Assembly: GCF_009469765.1 (NCBI RefSeq)
Contig: NZ_SSSQ01000016.1
Span: forward strand, 1-64,000
Direction of reading: 5' to 3'
From: Dechloromonas hortensis
GTDB taxonomy: Bacteria; Pseudomonadota; Gammaproteobacteria; Burkholderiales; Rhodocyclaceae
DNA: 64,000 nucleotides
Shown: in pieces, positions 53,385 through 60,176 of the stretch
How the letters are laid out: the number at the start of each line of letters is the position of its first letter
Numbering within the stretch: position 1 is the stretch's first letter
Translations under genes and position numbers: made by a program
Notes under the pieces: model-generated
The model's input: the letters and a program-made list of their open reading frames with translations, nothing else
Databases searched by the model: none
Told to the model about the DNA's origin: nothing

Positions 53385-53411
53385 AGGCCGATCTTTGGAT
53401 TGGCCTTTTTG
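53385..53411 (+). terminator. Second stem-loop with T-run downstream of tRNA-Ser
   Basis: AGGCCGAT (53385-53392) pairs with ATTGGCCT (53399-53406, one G-T pair) and is followed by five T. It may be a back-up terminator or the end of a lost gene. The 40 bases before it carry two ATGTACAA direct repeats ten bases apart. Confidence 0.6.
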
Positions 53412-53578
53412 CTTTCTAGGGCTCTTTGGGTAGCCGCTAGGGGAACCGGTGAAACACCCTCACCCCTGGCTTATAGGTTCATGCAACGCAGAGATGTTGC
53501 ATACGGATATAGCGCAAGTCGTTGATTGTGTGAATATATTTGTTGTTTTGCGTACGTGGGTGTGGCACAATTTGTCTC

Positions 53579-53917
53579 ATGCACTCTCGTCATGCACATC
53601 TCCAACTTGCTCAGCGAATCCGCCAAGGCATCTCTGCCCGTAATGATGCTCGGCTGGGCTTTGCGGCTGTGCATGACGTTAATGCATTACTCTTCGCGCC
53701 GAAGGCAATCGCGGGCTATGGCGTTAGCCAACTCGTCATCGTGCCAGCATGGCTATCGGCCGCCGTGGCTTCGCTCCTGTGCATGCTGTTAAGGAATGCC
53801 AGCAATCAATCCCAGTCCCTCCAGCCGGTTCCCCCAGGGGAACCGCCCCAGCCAAGGCTAACGCACGTCTGCTTAGCCTCGCGCCTCCTTCCCGTCCCTC
53901 GCGCCGCCTGGCGCTGA
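53579..53917 (+). CDS. Doubtful small open reading frame
   Basis: An in-frame ATG gives 112 residues starting MHSRHAHLQLAQRIRQG, with one hydrophobic stretch (VIVPAWLSAAVASLLCMLL) and a Pro-rich end. There is no clear ribosome site. The Pro-rich tail runs through a perfect palindrome, so at least the 3' part may not be protein-coding. TTGTTT-N17-CACAAT upstream could be a weak promoter. I recognise no family. Confidence 0.25.
   Translation: MHSRHAHLQLAQRIRQGISARNDARLGFAAVHDVNALLFAPKAIAGYGVSQLVIVPAWLSAAVASLLCMLLRNASNQSQSLQPVPPGEPPQPRLTHVCLASRLLPVPRAAWR
53826..53845. repeat. Perfect 20-base palindrome
   Basis: Arms CGGTTCCCC (53826-53834) and GGGGAACCG (53837-53845) with a two-base centre. 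The same nine-base arm recurs at 53440-53448. It could be a binding site for an element-encoded protein. Confidence 0.75.
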
Positions 53918-53999
53918 GGCCGGGTTAAAAGGGGCTGCGCGCCCCGCCTCAACGCCAGCCTAAGTTTTTGCGCAGTCTCGTTATGAATACGAGGCAAAA

Positions 54000-54194
54000 A
54001 TGGCAAATGAGTTTCTTACTATCGAGGACGTGTGTGCGCGCCTGAAAGTCAGCCGCGCGACTATTTACCGCTGGATCAAATGCGGGAACTTCCTTGCTCC
54101 TGTAAAAATCGGCGGTTCTGCGCAACAGTCCGCTGCGCGTTGGTCCGAGCGGGCAGTTAGTGCTTGGATCGACCAGAAGTGCGGGGTGGCGTAA
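54000..54194 (+). CDS. AlpA/excisionase-like helix-turn-helix protein
   Basis: A 64-residue MerR-superfamily DNA-binding protein. FLTIEDVCARLKVSRATIYRW is the winged helix-turn-helix seen in AlpA regulators and excisionases of integrative elements. A GAGG ribosome site is in place. Its stop overlaps the next ATG by one base, so it is co-expressed with the candidate replication gene. It may act as excision factor or repressor; which one is not decidable here. Confidence 0.8.
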   Translation: MANEFLTIEDVCARLKVSRATIYRWIKCGNFLAPVKIGGSAQQSAARWSERAVSAWIDQKCGVA

Positions 54195-55600
54195 TGGATA
54201 TTTGTCTCGCCCGTAAGGATTTATTCCGCCAGCCCGCAGTCCTCGGACTGGCTTGTGACTACCGCGTATTGCTGGCTTGCTGCACTGTACATCCATATCG
54301 GAAAGCCTCCGGCGTCACGTACTTCGATCCCCTTGCCGCCACACTTATCGGCTTCGAACACAACGTCGCAGTGGCGGGATTGAAGGTTTTGGATGGGCTC
54401 GGCCGGGTTGTTTTCGACGAGCATACGCTTGAAGTATTTCCTGCTGACTTCTTCGAGGTCAACAACATCAGAGGCCAAAGCTGGTTTGCAAAGCATGCAA
54501 AGGAGAACACCAAGAACGTCCGCTCTGCGCATGTCCGCGAAAGCATGGAGCGCTTACGTGCAGAAGCTAGTGAGCTAGTCCCAAGCCTTGCGGTGCGGCT
54601 TAACCTCATTTCTAGCTTGCCCCCCCGCGGCGGCAAGGTGATGGTCTCCGATGCCGCGATTGCCTTGGCACTGGTTTGCAATGAGCATATCTCGGCGGCT
54701 GGTATCGGCGTGCTGAACGTCTCGATGCTTGCGGAGATGACTGCACAGACTAGCGCCGCCGCCGCCCAGGGCGTTGCCAACGTCGCGAAGCGCGGCATTG
54801 TCGATGTCGATTGGTCGACGGGAGAATACCGGGTTGTTGGTTGGCTTTCCATGCCAGGCAAACTTGACTACAAGAACCAGCAACTCGACGCCATTGGCGC
54901 GGCACTCGAAATCCAATCTCGGCGTCTAAAAAACGCGGTAAAGCGTGACCTTGAACGCCTTCTCAATACAAAGTTCACCGAACTTGCAAAGGCTTTCTCA
55001 TTGCAATCAAGCACTTCCTGTGTACTCGACTTTACTCTACTTCACTCTAGTTCACTTCACTCCACTCAACCCGCTCCGGCTTCGCCTTCGCCTTCGCCAA
55101 AGACAAAAAGCGATAAAGGCGAGGATGGGGATGGAGTTGTTTTTAATGAAGAAGAAAAGACAAAGGCAAAAGCGCGACTCCAAAATGCAGGGTGGAGCGA
55201 TGGAGATGTAGTCGCCATTTTGAAGACTGTCTTGAAAGCAGCTAAGAACAAAGAAGCTGCCGACCGGGCAGTCGCGGCGATAGCCGGGTCGGAGCCGCGC
55301 AAGATCCGCAGCACCGGGGCGTTTTGGCAGTCGGTCGTCGAGAAGGCGAATGCTGGGACGCTACAGGAGCCGGCAGCCAACAAGCATTTCAATACCGACG
55401 AGGAATGGACTAACTACGGCGATCCAAGAACGGCAATTATGAATCGGATTCAGGGCGCAACTTTCAACCAAGAGAAACGACTCAAAGTTGCACTGGATGC
55501 TGGAAAGCAAGCTTTTACTGAAGCTTATCGCGCCATTTTCAATACAGAATTGCCCGACGAACTGGCGTTAATGCTTGAAAAAGTTGAGGACGCAGCATGA
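54194..55600 (+). CDS. Hypothetical element protein, candidate replication initiator
   Basis: 468 residues with three visible parts. The N-terminal half (about 1-290) looks like tandem helical, winged-helix type segments (YRVLLACCTVHPYRK, SMLAEMTAQTSAAAAQG). A low-complexity Ser/Pro/Lys linker lies at about 300-320. A C-terminal helical region follows, with KARLQNAGWSDGDVVAILK and repeated Ala-Ala pairs. This wHTH-linker-helical layout is seen in phage and plasmid replication proteins, and the position behind an AlpA-like gene fits. No catalytic motif is visible, so the role is inference. Confidence 0.6.
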   Translation: MDICLARKDLFRQPAVLGLACDYRVLLACCTVHPYRKASGVTYFDPLAATLIGFEHNVAVAGLKVLDGLGRVVFDEHTLEVFPADFFEVNNIRGQSWFAKHAKENTKNVRSAHVRESMERLRAEASELVPSLAVRLNLISSLPPRGGKVMVSDAAIALALVCNEHISAAGIGVLNVSMLAEMTAQTSAAAAQGVANVAKRGIVDVDWSTGEYRVVGWLSMPGKLDYKNQQLDAIGAALEIQSRRLKNAVKRDLERLLNTKFTELAKAFSLQSSTSCVLDFTLLHSSSLHSTQPAPASPSPSPKTKSDKGEDGDGVVFNEEEKTKAKARLQNAGWSDGDVVAILKTVLKAAKNKEAADRAVAAIAGSEPRKIRSTGAFWQSVVEKANAGTLQEPAANKHFNTDEEWTNYGDPRTAIMNRIQGATFNQEKRLKVALDAGKQAFTEAYRAIFNTELPDELALMLEKVEDAA

Positions 55601-55630
55601 AGAGTGCTCCGCAATGCCGGCAAGCTTGAT

Positions 55631-55942
55631 ATGCGCGACCTGAAGCCGCCTAGGCCGTCGGAGATTCTTGTCGACTGGCTTGTGCGTGTTGGGGTCGTAG
55701 CAACGCCCCAGCGGGGCGCAACCACCGCGAAGCGGGGCGGATGCAAGTCCTGTTGTAACCACACCGTGTGGAGCACTGTCCGGGGCACCGTGTGCCACAC
55801 GGTGTGGATGGCTGTAAATGGCACTAGACGCATACAGTGGGTTATACAGTATATTGGCCGAATGCTATTTGAAGTTACCGAAACGGGCGGAAGATGGGAA
55901 TGCAAGCAAGGGTGGTTTGTTACCCAGCTACCCACAAGCTAA
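55631..55942 (+). CDS. Doubtful reading frame across a palindrome cluster
   Basis: An ATG gives 103 residues starting MRDLKPPRPSEILVDWLVRVG. The middle part encodes a repetitive HTVW...TVCHTVW stretch simply because the DNA is built from palindromes. A GTG 27 bases upstream is also in frame. Only the first 25 residues look like protein. It may be a short gene whose 3' part is a DNA site, or no gene at all. Confidence 0.3.
   Translation: MRDLKPPRPSEILVDWLVRVGVVATPQRGATTAKRGGCKSCCNHTVWSTVRGTVCHTVWMAVNGTRRIQWVIQYIGRMLFEVTETGGRWECKQGWFVTQLPTS
55704..55807. repeat. Cluster of palindromes (candidate origin or protein-binding site)
   Basis: Four symmetric sites lie in about 100 bases. CGCCCC/GGGGCG has a three-base loop (55704-55718). 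CCACACCGTGTGG lies at 55759-55771. A 19-base perfect palindrome CACCGTGTG-C-CACACGGTG lies at 55786-55804. CCACACGGTGTGG at 55795-55807 is the reverse complement of the first 13-mer. The nine-mer CACCGTGTG thus occurs three times in two orientations. It lies just downstream of the candidate replication gene. Confidence 0.75.
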
Positions 55943-56029
55943 ATTGGGCAGGTCTTGCGTTCAAACGACCATAGGAAAGGGTGTGATGCATACTCTTGAA
56001 CAAAGTCACCTGGAATTGAGTTGCAAAGC

Positions 56030-56464
56030 ATGATCATCATGTTGGACTTCGATGGAGTATTGCATCCGGAACCAGCAACAGCAGAACAATTGTTCTGTTC
56101 GCTGCCGATTTTGCATGCGATCCTGCTCGCACGTCCTGCAGCTCGCTTGGTGGTGACATCGGATTGGCGCTTAAAACATTCGGCCGAACAACTGAGCGAG
56201 ATGCTGTTTCGCGGTCGTCCAGAGTTCAGGGATCGCTTTGCCGGCGTGACACCGGAAATTCCCGAATATCGATATGAATATCGTGGTCGCGAACGAGAGG
56301 TTGAGGCATGGTTGCAGGCCAACGGGATGACAGATTGGATTGCCGTTGACGATGTTGCAAGCAACTACACTCACGGCTCCCCGAGGGTTGTACTGATCGA
56401 TTACCGGACTGGGCTGGTCAGCCAGGATATTGACCGGATTCTTGAACTTATCCCGTCAAAATGA
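56030..56464 (+). CDS. HAD-superfamily phosphatase-like protein (Swiss-Army-Knife type)
   Basis: About 144 residues. Motif I MLDFDGVLHPEP carries the nucleophile Asp, motif II is LVVTSDWR, and motif IV is WIAVDDVASN. The compact form with SDWR resembles the HAD domain found in Swiss-Army-Knife RNA-repair proteins. Here it stands alone, with no ligase or kinase partner beside it. ATG 56030 is used; TTG 56021 and ATG 56039 are alternatives. A 5'/3' end-processing phosphatase role is inferred only. Confidence 0.75.
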   Translation: MIIMLDFDGVLHPEPATAEQLFCSLPILHAILLARPAARLVVTSDWRLKHSAEQLSEMLFRGRPEFRDRFAGVTPEIPEYRYEYRGREREVEAWLQANGMTDWIAVDDVASNYTHGSPRVVLIDYRTGLVSQDIDRILELIPSK

Positions 56465-56486
56465 TGTGGCAGATTATCCGGTTGAT

Positions 56487-56715
56487 CTATCAAAACGGCT
56501 CACCTGACGCGATGATATGTTTCAAGCCAGCTCAAAATAGCTCACCTGAACTAGCGGAAATGGCTAATTGCGGATGAATAGTAAGCAAAGATATGAGATG
56601 TTTTATGATATTAAGTAACAAATATGTCAAATAACATCATGCTTCGACCATTTTCGTGGTGATTTTTCAGAAGCGTCAATGGTTCTTCTTCGTCTATCAA
56701 TCGGACTCACCTGAA
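56487..56715. repeat. Short direct repeats in AT-rich spacer
   Basis: The 255-base spacer after the HAD gene has no gene. CTATCAAAACGGCTCACCTGA (56487-56507, written here in full as 20 plus one base) recurs with changes as CTATCAATCGGACTCACCTG (56694-56713), and a shorter AGCTCACCTGAA lies at 56539-56550. The last copy touches the truncated IS481 end. Confidence 0.6.
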
Positions 56716-56720
56716 GCAAT

Positions 56721-57217
56721 TTACCCGCCGTTATCGGTCAGAACCCGCCGGAAGGCGATGCCGAACGAGCGGTAGTAACGGAGGGGCGACAGTAAGGCCC
56801 GGCACGCGCTGCGCCTACTTTCGTCAGGCTGGATATCGGCAAAGGCGACTCTCGAATGGTCGTCGAGGGCGACATGGACGATTTCCCAGCCGGCCCGGGG
56901 CGAGCTCTGGGTGCGGTCCCCGGTGACCCGATGCCCCGGCCGCTGAAAGCGCCCGGGCTTCTTGATGTCGAGATCGAGCATAAGGCCGGCCCGCCGAAGC
57001 CATTTGTAGGCAGTTCGTACGCTGACGCCACTGGCGTGAGCGGCTTCCTCGACTCGCAGACCGCCAGCGAGCATTCGGCGCACAAGAAGGGCTCGATCTT
57101 GCGGCGTTAATCGGGCATTTTTATGGATGTTCATTCGGGGCCTCGGAGGCTTGTATGGTGGGCGCCTCCAATTCTCCGGGGAGACGCCCCGAGTGAACAA
57201 CCTACAGAGAGATCACA
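56721..57217 (-). mobile_element. IS481-family element, internally deleted and truncated copy 2
   Basis: The outer end at 57217 is the same terminal sequence as copy 1 (TGTGATCTCTCTGT, then AGGTTGTTCA) and again abuts GCTAGC (57218-57223). Relative to copy 1, 249 bases are missing inside the transposase. The other end stops at the VLTDNGG codons near 56727, so the right terminal repeat is lost. It cannot move by itself. Confidence 0.85.
56727..57134 (-). pseudogene. IS481 transposase remnant
   Basis: It starts MNIHKNARLTPQDRALLVRR and keeps the helix-turn-helix (GVSVRTAYKWLRR). It jumps directly to LDIKKPGRFQRPGHR, FADIQPDESRRS and VLTDNGG, where the frame leaves the element. It retains the first acidic catalytic residue regions but lacks the C-terminal Glu segment. 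It preserves the GGG run that is expanded to GGGG in copy 1. Confidence 0.85.
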
Positions 57218-57298
57218 GCTAGCGGCAGATTGGCGGCCATCTCAAATTTTGGGATAACATCCGAAAGTCATACGCCAAACAACTATTAAGGGGATTTC

Positions 57299-58396
57299 AT
57301 GGACTTCATCGACCAGCTGCGCGCGTTGTCTTCTCGTATTGCAAACACCAAGGATTTGATTCAGACCGAAGAAGCAACGAAGAATGCGATGATCATGCCG
57401 TTCATCCAAGCGCTCGGATACAACGTGTTTGACCCGCTCGAAGTTACCCCTGAACTGGTTGCTGACGTTGGCCTGAAGAAGGGCGAGAAAGTCGATTACG
57501 CAATCCTCAAAGACGGCAAGCCCATCGTTCTCTTTGAGTGCAAGAAATGTGGTGGCGATCTGAATATCAGCCACGCCGGCCAGCTATTCCGCTATTTCCA
57601 CGTTACCGAGGCCCGCTTTGGCGTGCTGACCAATGGCCTCGTCTATCGCTTCTTCACTGACCTCGATCAGCCGAACAAGATGGACGAGAAGCCGTTCTTG
57701 GAGTTCAACATCCTCGACTTCAAAGAGCAGGACGTTGAAGAGCTGAAGAAATTCGCCAAGGCTGCATTCGATGTCGACTCAATCCTGACGACCGCGAACG
57801 ACCTCAAGTACACGCGCTCGATTCAGAACCTGCTTTCAGATTGGCTAAACAATCCGTCAGAAGACCTTGTGCGCCTGGTATCTGCCGATTTGCTCGGCGG
57901 CAAGCGCTTTACGCCGGCGGTCAAAGAGCAATTCACCCAGATTACAAAGCGGGCTTTCCAGCAACTCATTGGCGACCGCATCAACGACCGCCTGCGCGTC
58001 GCCATGACTCCGGACAGCGGCGTCTCCATCCCCAGCACTCCGGTTTCCGTTGCTGCTGCAACGCCGGCAGCAGCGAGTAGCGAAGAGGGCAGTGAAGGCC
58101 CGGCGGTCGAAACGACAGCCCAAGAGCTCGAAGGCTTCTACATCGTTCGTTCAATTCTGCGCGAACTGGTGCCGTCGAAGCGTGTTTTCATGCGCGATGC
58201 GCAAAGCTACTGTGCGATCCTCTTCGACGATAACAACCGTAAACCGATCTGCCGCCTCCGCTTCAACAATGCCGAACGCTTGGCGTTGGGGCTGATGGTC
58301 GGCAAGGATGAAGAGAAGGTGCAGCTTTCCGACCTGGACGACATTTACACTCACGCCGACAAGCTGAAGGCGACCGTCAGCACCTATTTGGCGTGA
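57299..58396 (+). CDS. Stand-alone HsdR N-terminal-like nuclease domain protein
   Basis: 365 residues. The N-terminal part matches the type I restriction R-subunit nuclease domain (HSDR_N type). Its PD-(D/E)xK core is visible in KVDYAILKDGKPIVLFECKK (about 63-82), followed by AGQLFRYFHVTEARFGVLTNG. There is no helicase or methylase domain. A Ser/Ala/Thr-rich linker at about 240-275 leads to a C-terminal domain with YCAILFDDNNRKPICRLRFN that I cannot name. Similar stand-alone proteins are annotated as type I restriction endonuclease-like. A defence role is possible but unproven. The lipoprotein gene follows after nine bases. Confidence 0.8.
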   Translation: MDFIDQLRALSSRIANTKDLIQTEEATKNAMIMPFIQALGYNVFDPLEVTPELVADVGLKKGEKVDYAILKDGKPIVLFECKKCGGDLNISHAGQLFRYFHVTEARFGVLTNGLVYRFFTDLDQPNKMDEKPFLEFNILDFKEQDVEELKKFAKAAFDVDSILTTANDLKYTRSIQNLLSDWLNNPSEDLVRLVSADLLGGKRFTPAVKEQFTQITKRAFQQLIGDRINDRLRVAMTPDSGVSIPSTPVSVAAATPAAASSEEGSEGPAVETTAQELEGFYIVRSILRELVPSKRVFMRDAQSYCAILFDDNNRKPICRLRFNNAERLALGLMVGKDEEKVQLSDLDDIYTHADKLKATVSTYLA

Positions 58397-58405
58397 GGCA
58401 AGGTG

Positions 58406-58759
58406 ATGCGTTACCTGTTTGTTGTGTTCCTGTTTGCTTTGTCTGCCTGCTCGGACGGCCCAGACGTTGCAGCCAAAAGGCTGCTAGACAACCTCAAAGC
58501 CGGCAAACACCTTGCCGTTGAAGAGTCACTATCCAAAGACATGCATAGCTTCGCCATGCTCATGGGAGGCGTCAATAACGCCAACCTGCAACCGTACTAT
58601 CGCACCGGCGCCATTGCTGATTTCAAGCTCGTGGAGAGGGAGAGGGCCGAGAGGTCGGTTCGTTACGTCGCTACGATTACGACGACCGCTGGAAAGCAGC
58701 AAGACGACCTAGTGACCGTAGTCAAGGAAGACGGGCAGTGGAAAATCGGGAAGTTTTGA
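58406..58759 (+). CDS. Small lipoprotein
   Basis: 117 residues. The signal MRYLFVVFLFALSAC ends in a lipobox Leu-Ser-Ala-Cys, so the protein is membrane-tethered by lipid. The mature part has a helix (VAAKRLLDNLKAGKH) and a beta-rich end finishing VVKEDGQWKIGKF, like DUF4878/NTF2-type lipoproteins. AAGG precedes the start. It lies between the HsdR-N-like gene and an unknown gene in the same direction. Confidence 0.8.
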   Translation: MRYLFVVFLFALSACSDGPDVAAKRLLDNLKAGKHLAVEESLSKDMHSFAMLMGGVNNANLQPYYRTGAIADFKLVERERAERSVRYVATITTTAGKQQDDLVTVVKEDGQWKIGKF

Positions 58760-58761
58760 AG

Positions 58762-59328
58762 ATGGTTTTGAAAGAGCTCGAGTATGCTCAAGAGTCCGTA
58801 AACCAAATGGCTTCAGCAGTGACTATGGACGCCTATGAGAAGGCCTGGAAAGACTGCCTCGGATACCTGATTACGTCGAGAAACAAATGCCTTAACGCGC
58901 TAAAAGGCAACCCTAGGGCGCAAAGGTATTTAGATCAGATGACTCACGATCTGCGCAGTGACGGATTGATTTCGTATGTTCTTCACGCCAGAAATTGTAA
59001 CCAGCACTCCATTCGCCAGATAGTCGAAACCAAAGGCTCACATACCACGGTTACAGGGGGAGAAGGCGGTGGAACAATTGTGCGAGGTAGCATTTCGGGC
59101 GACAAACAACCAGAGTCACTTGTGACAACTGGCAACCTGATCGTCAAGTTTACGCCTGCACGCCTTGAAGTAATTGCTGTGATCGATTCTGACCGAGAGT
59201 ACCAGCCTCCAAGCGATCACTTGGGGAAACGGATTGAAACTCGCATCCCCCACGAGCTTGCGCAAATGGCACTGCAATATTTTTCCAACAGAATCGAAAG
59301 CGCATTTAGTGCAGTTCAAAGGGCTTAG
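58762..59328 (+). CDS. Hypothetical protein
   Basis: 188 residues from the ATG at 58762, which has GGAAG eight bases upstream; a GTG at 58738 inside the lipoprotein gene is also in frame. The N-terminal half is helical (LEYAQESVNQMASAV, YEKAWKDCLGYLITSRNKC). The second half has a Gly-rich turn (TGGEGGGTIVRG) and beta strands. I do not recognise a family. It appears to be the last gene of a three-gene unit with the nuclease-like protein. Confidence 0.7.
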   Translation: MVLKELEYAQESVNQMASAVTMDAYEKAWKDCLGYLITSRNKCLNALKGNPRAQRYLDQMTHDLRSDGLISYVLHARNCNQHSIRQIVETKGSHTTVTGGEGGGTIVRGSISGDKQPESLVTTGNLIVKFTPARLEVIAVIDSDREYQPPSDHLGKRIETRIPHELAQMALQYFSNRIESAFSAVQRA

Positions 59329-59511
59329 TGGCGAAAGAAAACACGAGATAGAAGGATGAACGGAGGTGTGTTACCCACACCCCGACCGGCCTCTGCTCCA
59401 TAGAGTGAGCCCGGCCTAACTCGCCTGGCGGCTCGCCGTCACCGGCGGGGCGTGGATAACAACCGGTTTAGCCGGTGCTTTGCGCCAGGTCAGACTGGTG
59501 CATGGCGAGGG
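59329..59511. other. GC-rich non-coding stretch with inverted repeats
   Basis: No gene is visible in these 183 bases between convergent units. Several short complementary segments occur (GGTGTG/CACACC near 59365-59382; ACCGG/CCGGT near 59462-59478). The region could hold a terminator or a transfer site, but nothing definite can be assigned. Confidence 0.4.
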
Positions 59512-59775
59512 TTAAGAGATTCCCGGGCGGGATCGCAATCGAGCAAAGTGCGCTTGAGCAAGCGCTTCTACGACCTTGCCGGTGTAAGACTGCTGCCTGG
59601 CGATCCACTCGCTGTACTCGGGGCTGGGGTCGGCAAAAAGCATGCCTCTGATTTTTTTAAGCAGCTTGTCCAGGGCGTCTCGGAGGCTTGCTTGTTCGCC
59701 ACCGGTCAGCGTCTCGCCGGCCTCAAGGGCGGCGTACAAGGCGGCGGCTTTCTTGGGCAGTTTCAGGTCTTTCAT
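59512..59775 (-). CDS. Small hypothetical protein
   Basis: 87 residues, mostly helical and charged, starting MKDLKLPKKAAALYAALEAG and ending near FARLRSRPGIS. A GGGGA ribosome site lies seven bases before the ATG. It is preceded by an AT-rich region that carries TTTAAA repeats and an inverted copy of the first codons of the ribbon-helix-helix gene. It lies downstream of the partition genes on the same strand and may belong to plasmid maintenance. No family recognised. Confidence 0.7.
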   Translation of the reverse strand: MKDLKLPKKAAALYAALEAGETLTGGEQASLRDALDKLLKKIRGMLFADPSPEYSEWIARQQSYTGKVVEALAQAHFARLRSRPGIS

Positions 59776-59794
59776 GACAATCCCCTTGATAGTG

Positions 59795-59850
59795 TTTAAA
59801 TAAGTATAAACTATCAAATGACAATCAAAAAGATATTTAAACGATATCTT
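59795..59850. repeat. AT-rich repeats upstream of the small gene (candidate partition/operator site)
   Basis: TTTAAA occurs at 59795-59800 and 59836-59841. The second lies inside an inverted repeat AAGATAT/ATATCTT (59830-59850). Between them ATGACAATCA (59818-59827) repeats the sequence found at the start of the ribbon-helix-helix gene and upstream of parA. Sharing of both motifs among three promoter regions suggests a common DNA-binding protein. Confidence 0.6.
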
Positions 59851-59860
59851 TTGAATAGCA

Positions 59861-59883
59861 AAGCCGCCCGCAGGCGGCTTTTT
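59861..59883. terminator. Bidirectional stem-loop, terminator of the par operon
   Basis: AAGCCGCC (59861-59868) pairs with GGCGGCTT (59873-59880) around CGCA, with T residues on one side and A residues on the other. It lies 20 bases after the ribbon-helix-helix stop codon on the minus strand. Confidence 0.75.
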
Positions 59884-59900
59884 CATTGGCACTGACCAAT

Positions 59901-60146
59901 CTAATGCTTTGCAGTCGCCTGAGAGCACGCAAGATTAATAAAGGCCGCCCGGCTAATGCCATTCTCAGCCGCCGCCGCGTCAATCTTCGCGAGCAGTTCT
60001 GGTGAGAAGCCAACAGTAATAATCTGCTTCTTACCACGGATCGTCGAAGGCCCAGGTGCCAGCTTCGCCTCGGCCTCCGGCTTCGCATCCGGTGCGCCGC
60101 TGATAAACATGTCAGGCGTCGTTTTGACAGGCTTTTTGATTGTCAT
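59901..60146 (-). CDS. Ribbon-helix-helix partition protein (ParG/ParB-like)
   Basis: 81 residues. A flexible charged N-terminal tail (MTIKKPVKTTPDMFISGAP) is followed by a ribbon-helix-helix domain, KKQIITVGFSPELLAKIDAAA, then a second helix with ISRAAFINLAC. It lies 30 bases downstream of parA on the same strand, the usual order of type Ib partition cassettes, where this protein binds the centromere and represses the operon. The ATG at 60146 with GGAG upstream is chosen. Centromere function is inferred from the pairing. Confidence 0.85.
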   Translation of the reverse strand: MTIKKPVKTTPDMFISGAPDAKPEAEAKLAPGPSTIRGKKQIITVGFSPELLAKIDAAAAENGISRAAFINLACSQATAKH

Positions 60147-60176
60147 TTGATTGCTCTCCAATAGTCGGCTGCTATT

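Larger units (their letters stand above)
53407..53999. other. Low-coding left edge of the mobile element
   Basis: About 590 bases with no convincing conserved gene. They contain the weak reading frame at 53579-53917, a 20-base palindrome at 53826-53845, a related half-site GGGGAACCG at 53440-53448, and a GC-rich hairpin near 53930-53945. Composition differs from the core genes on the left. Confidence 0.5.

Noticed and set aside
53526-53792. Alternative small frame starting MCEYICCFAY
   Set aside because: Cys-rich with poor codon use and no ribosome site. It overlaps another equally weak frame, so neither is well supported.
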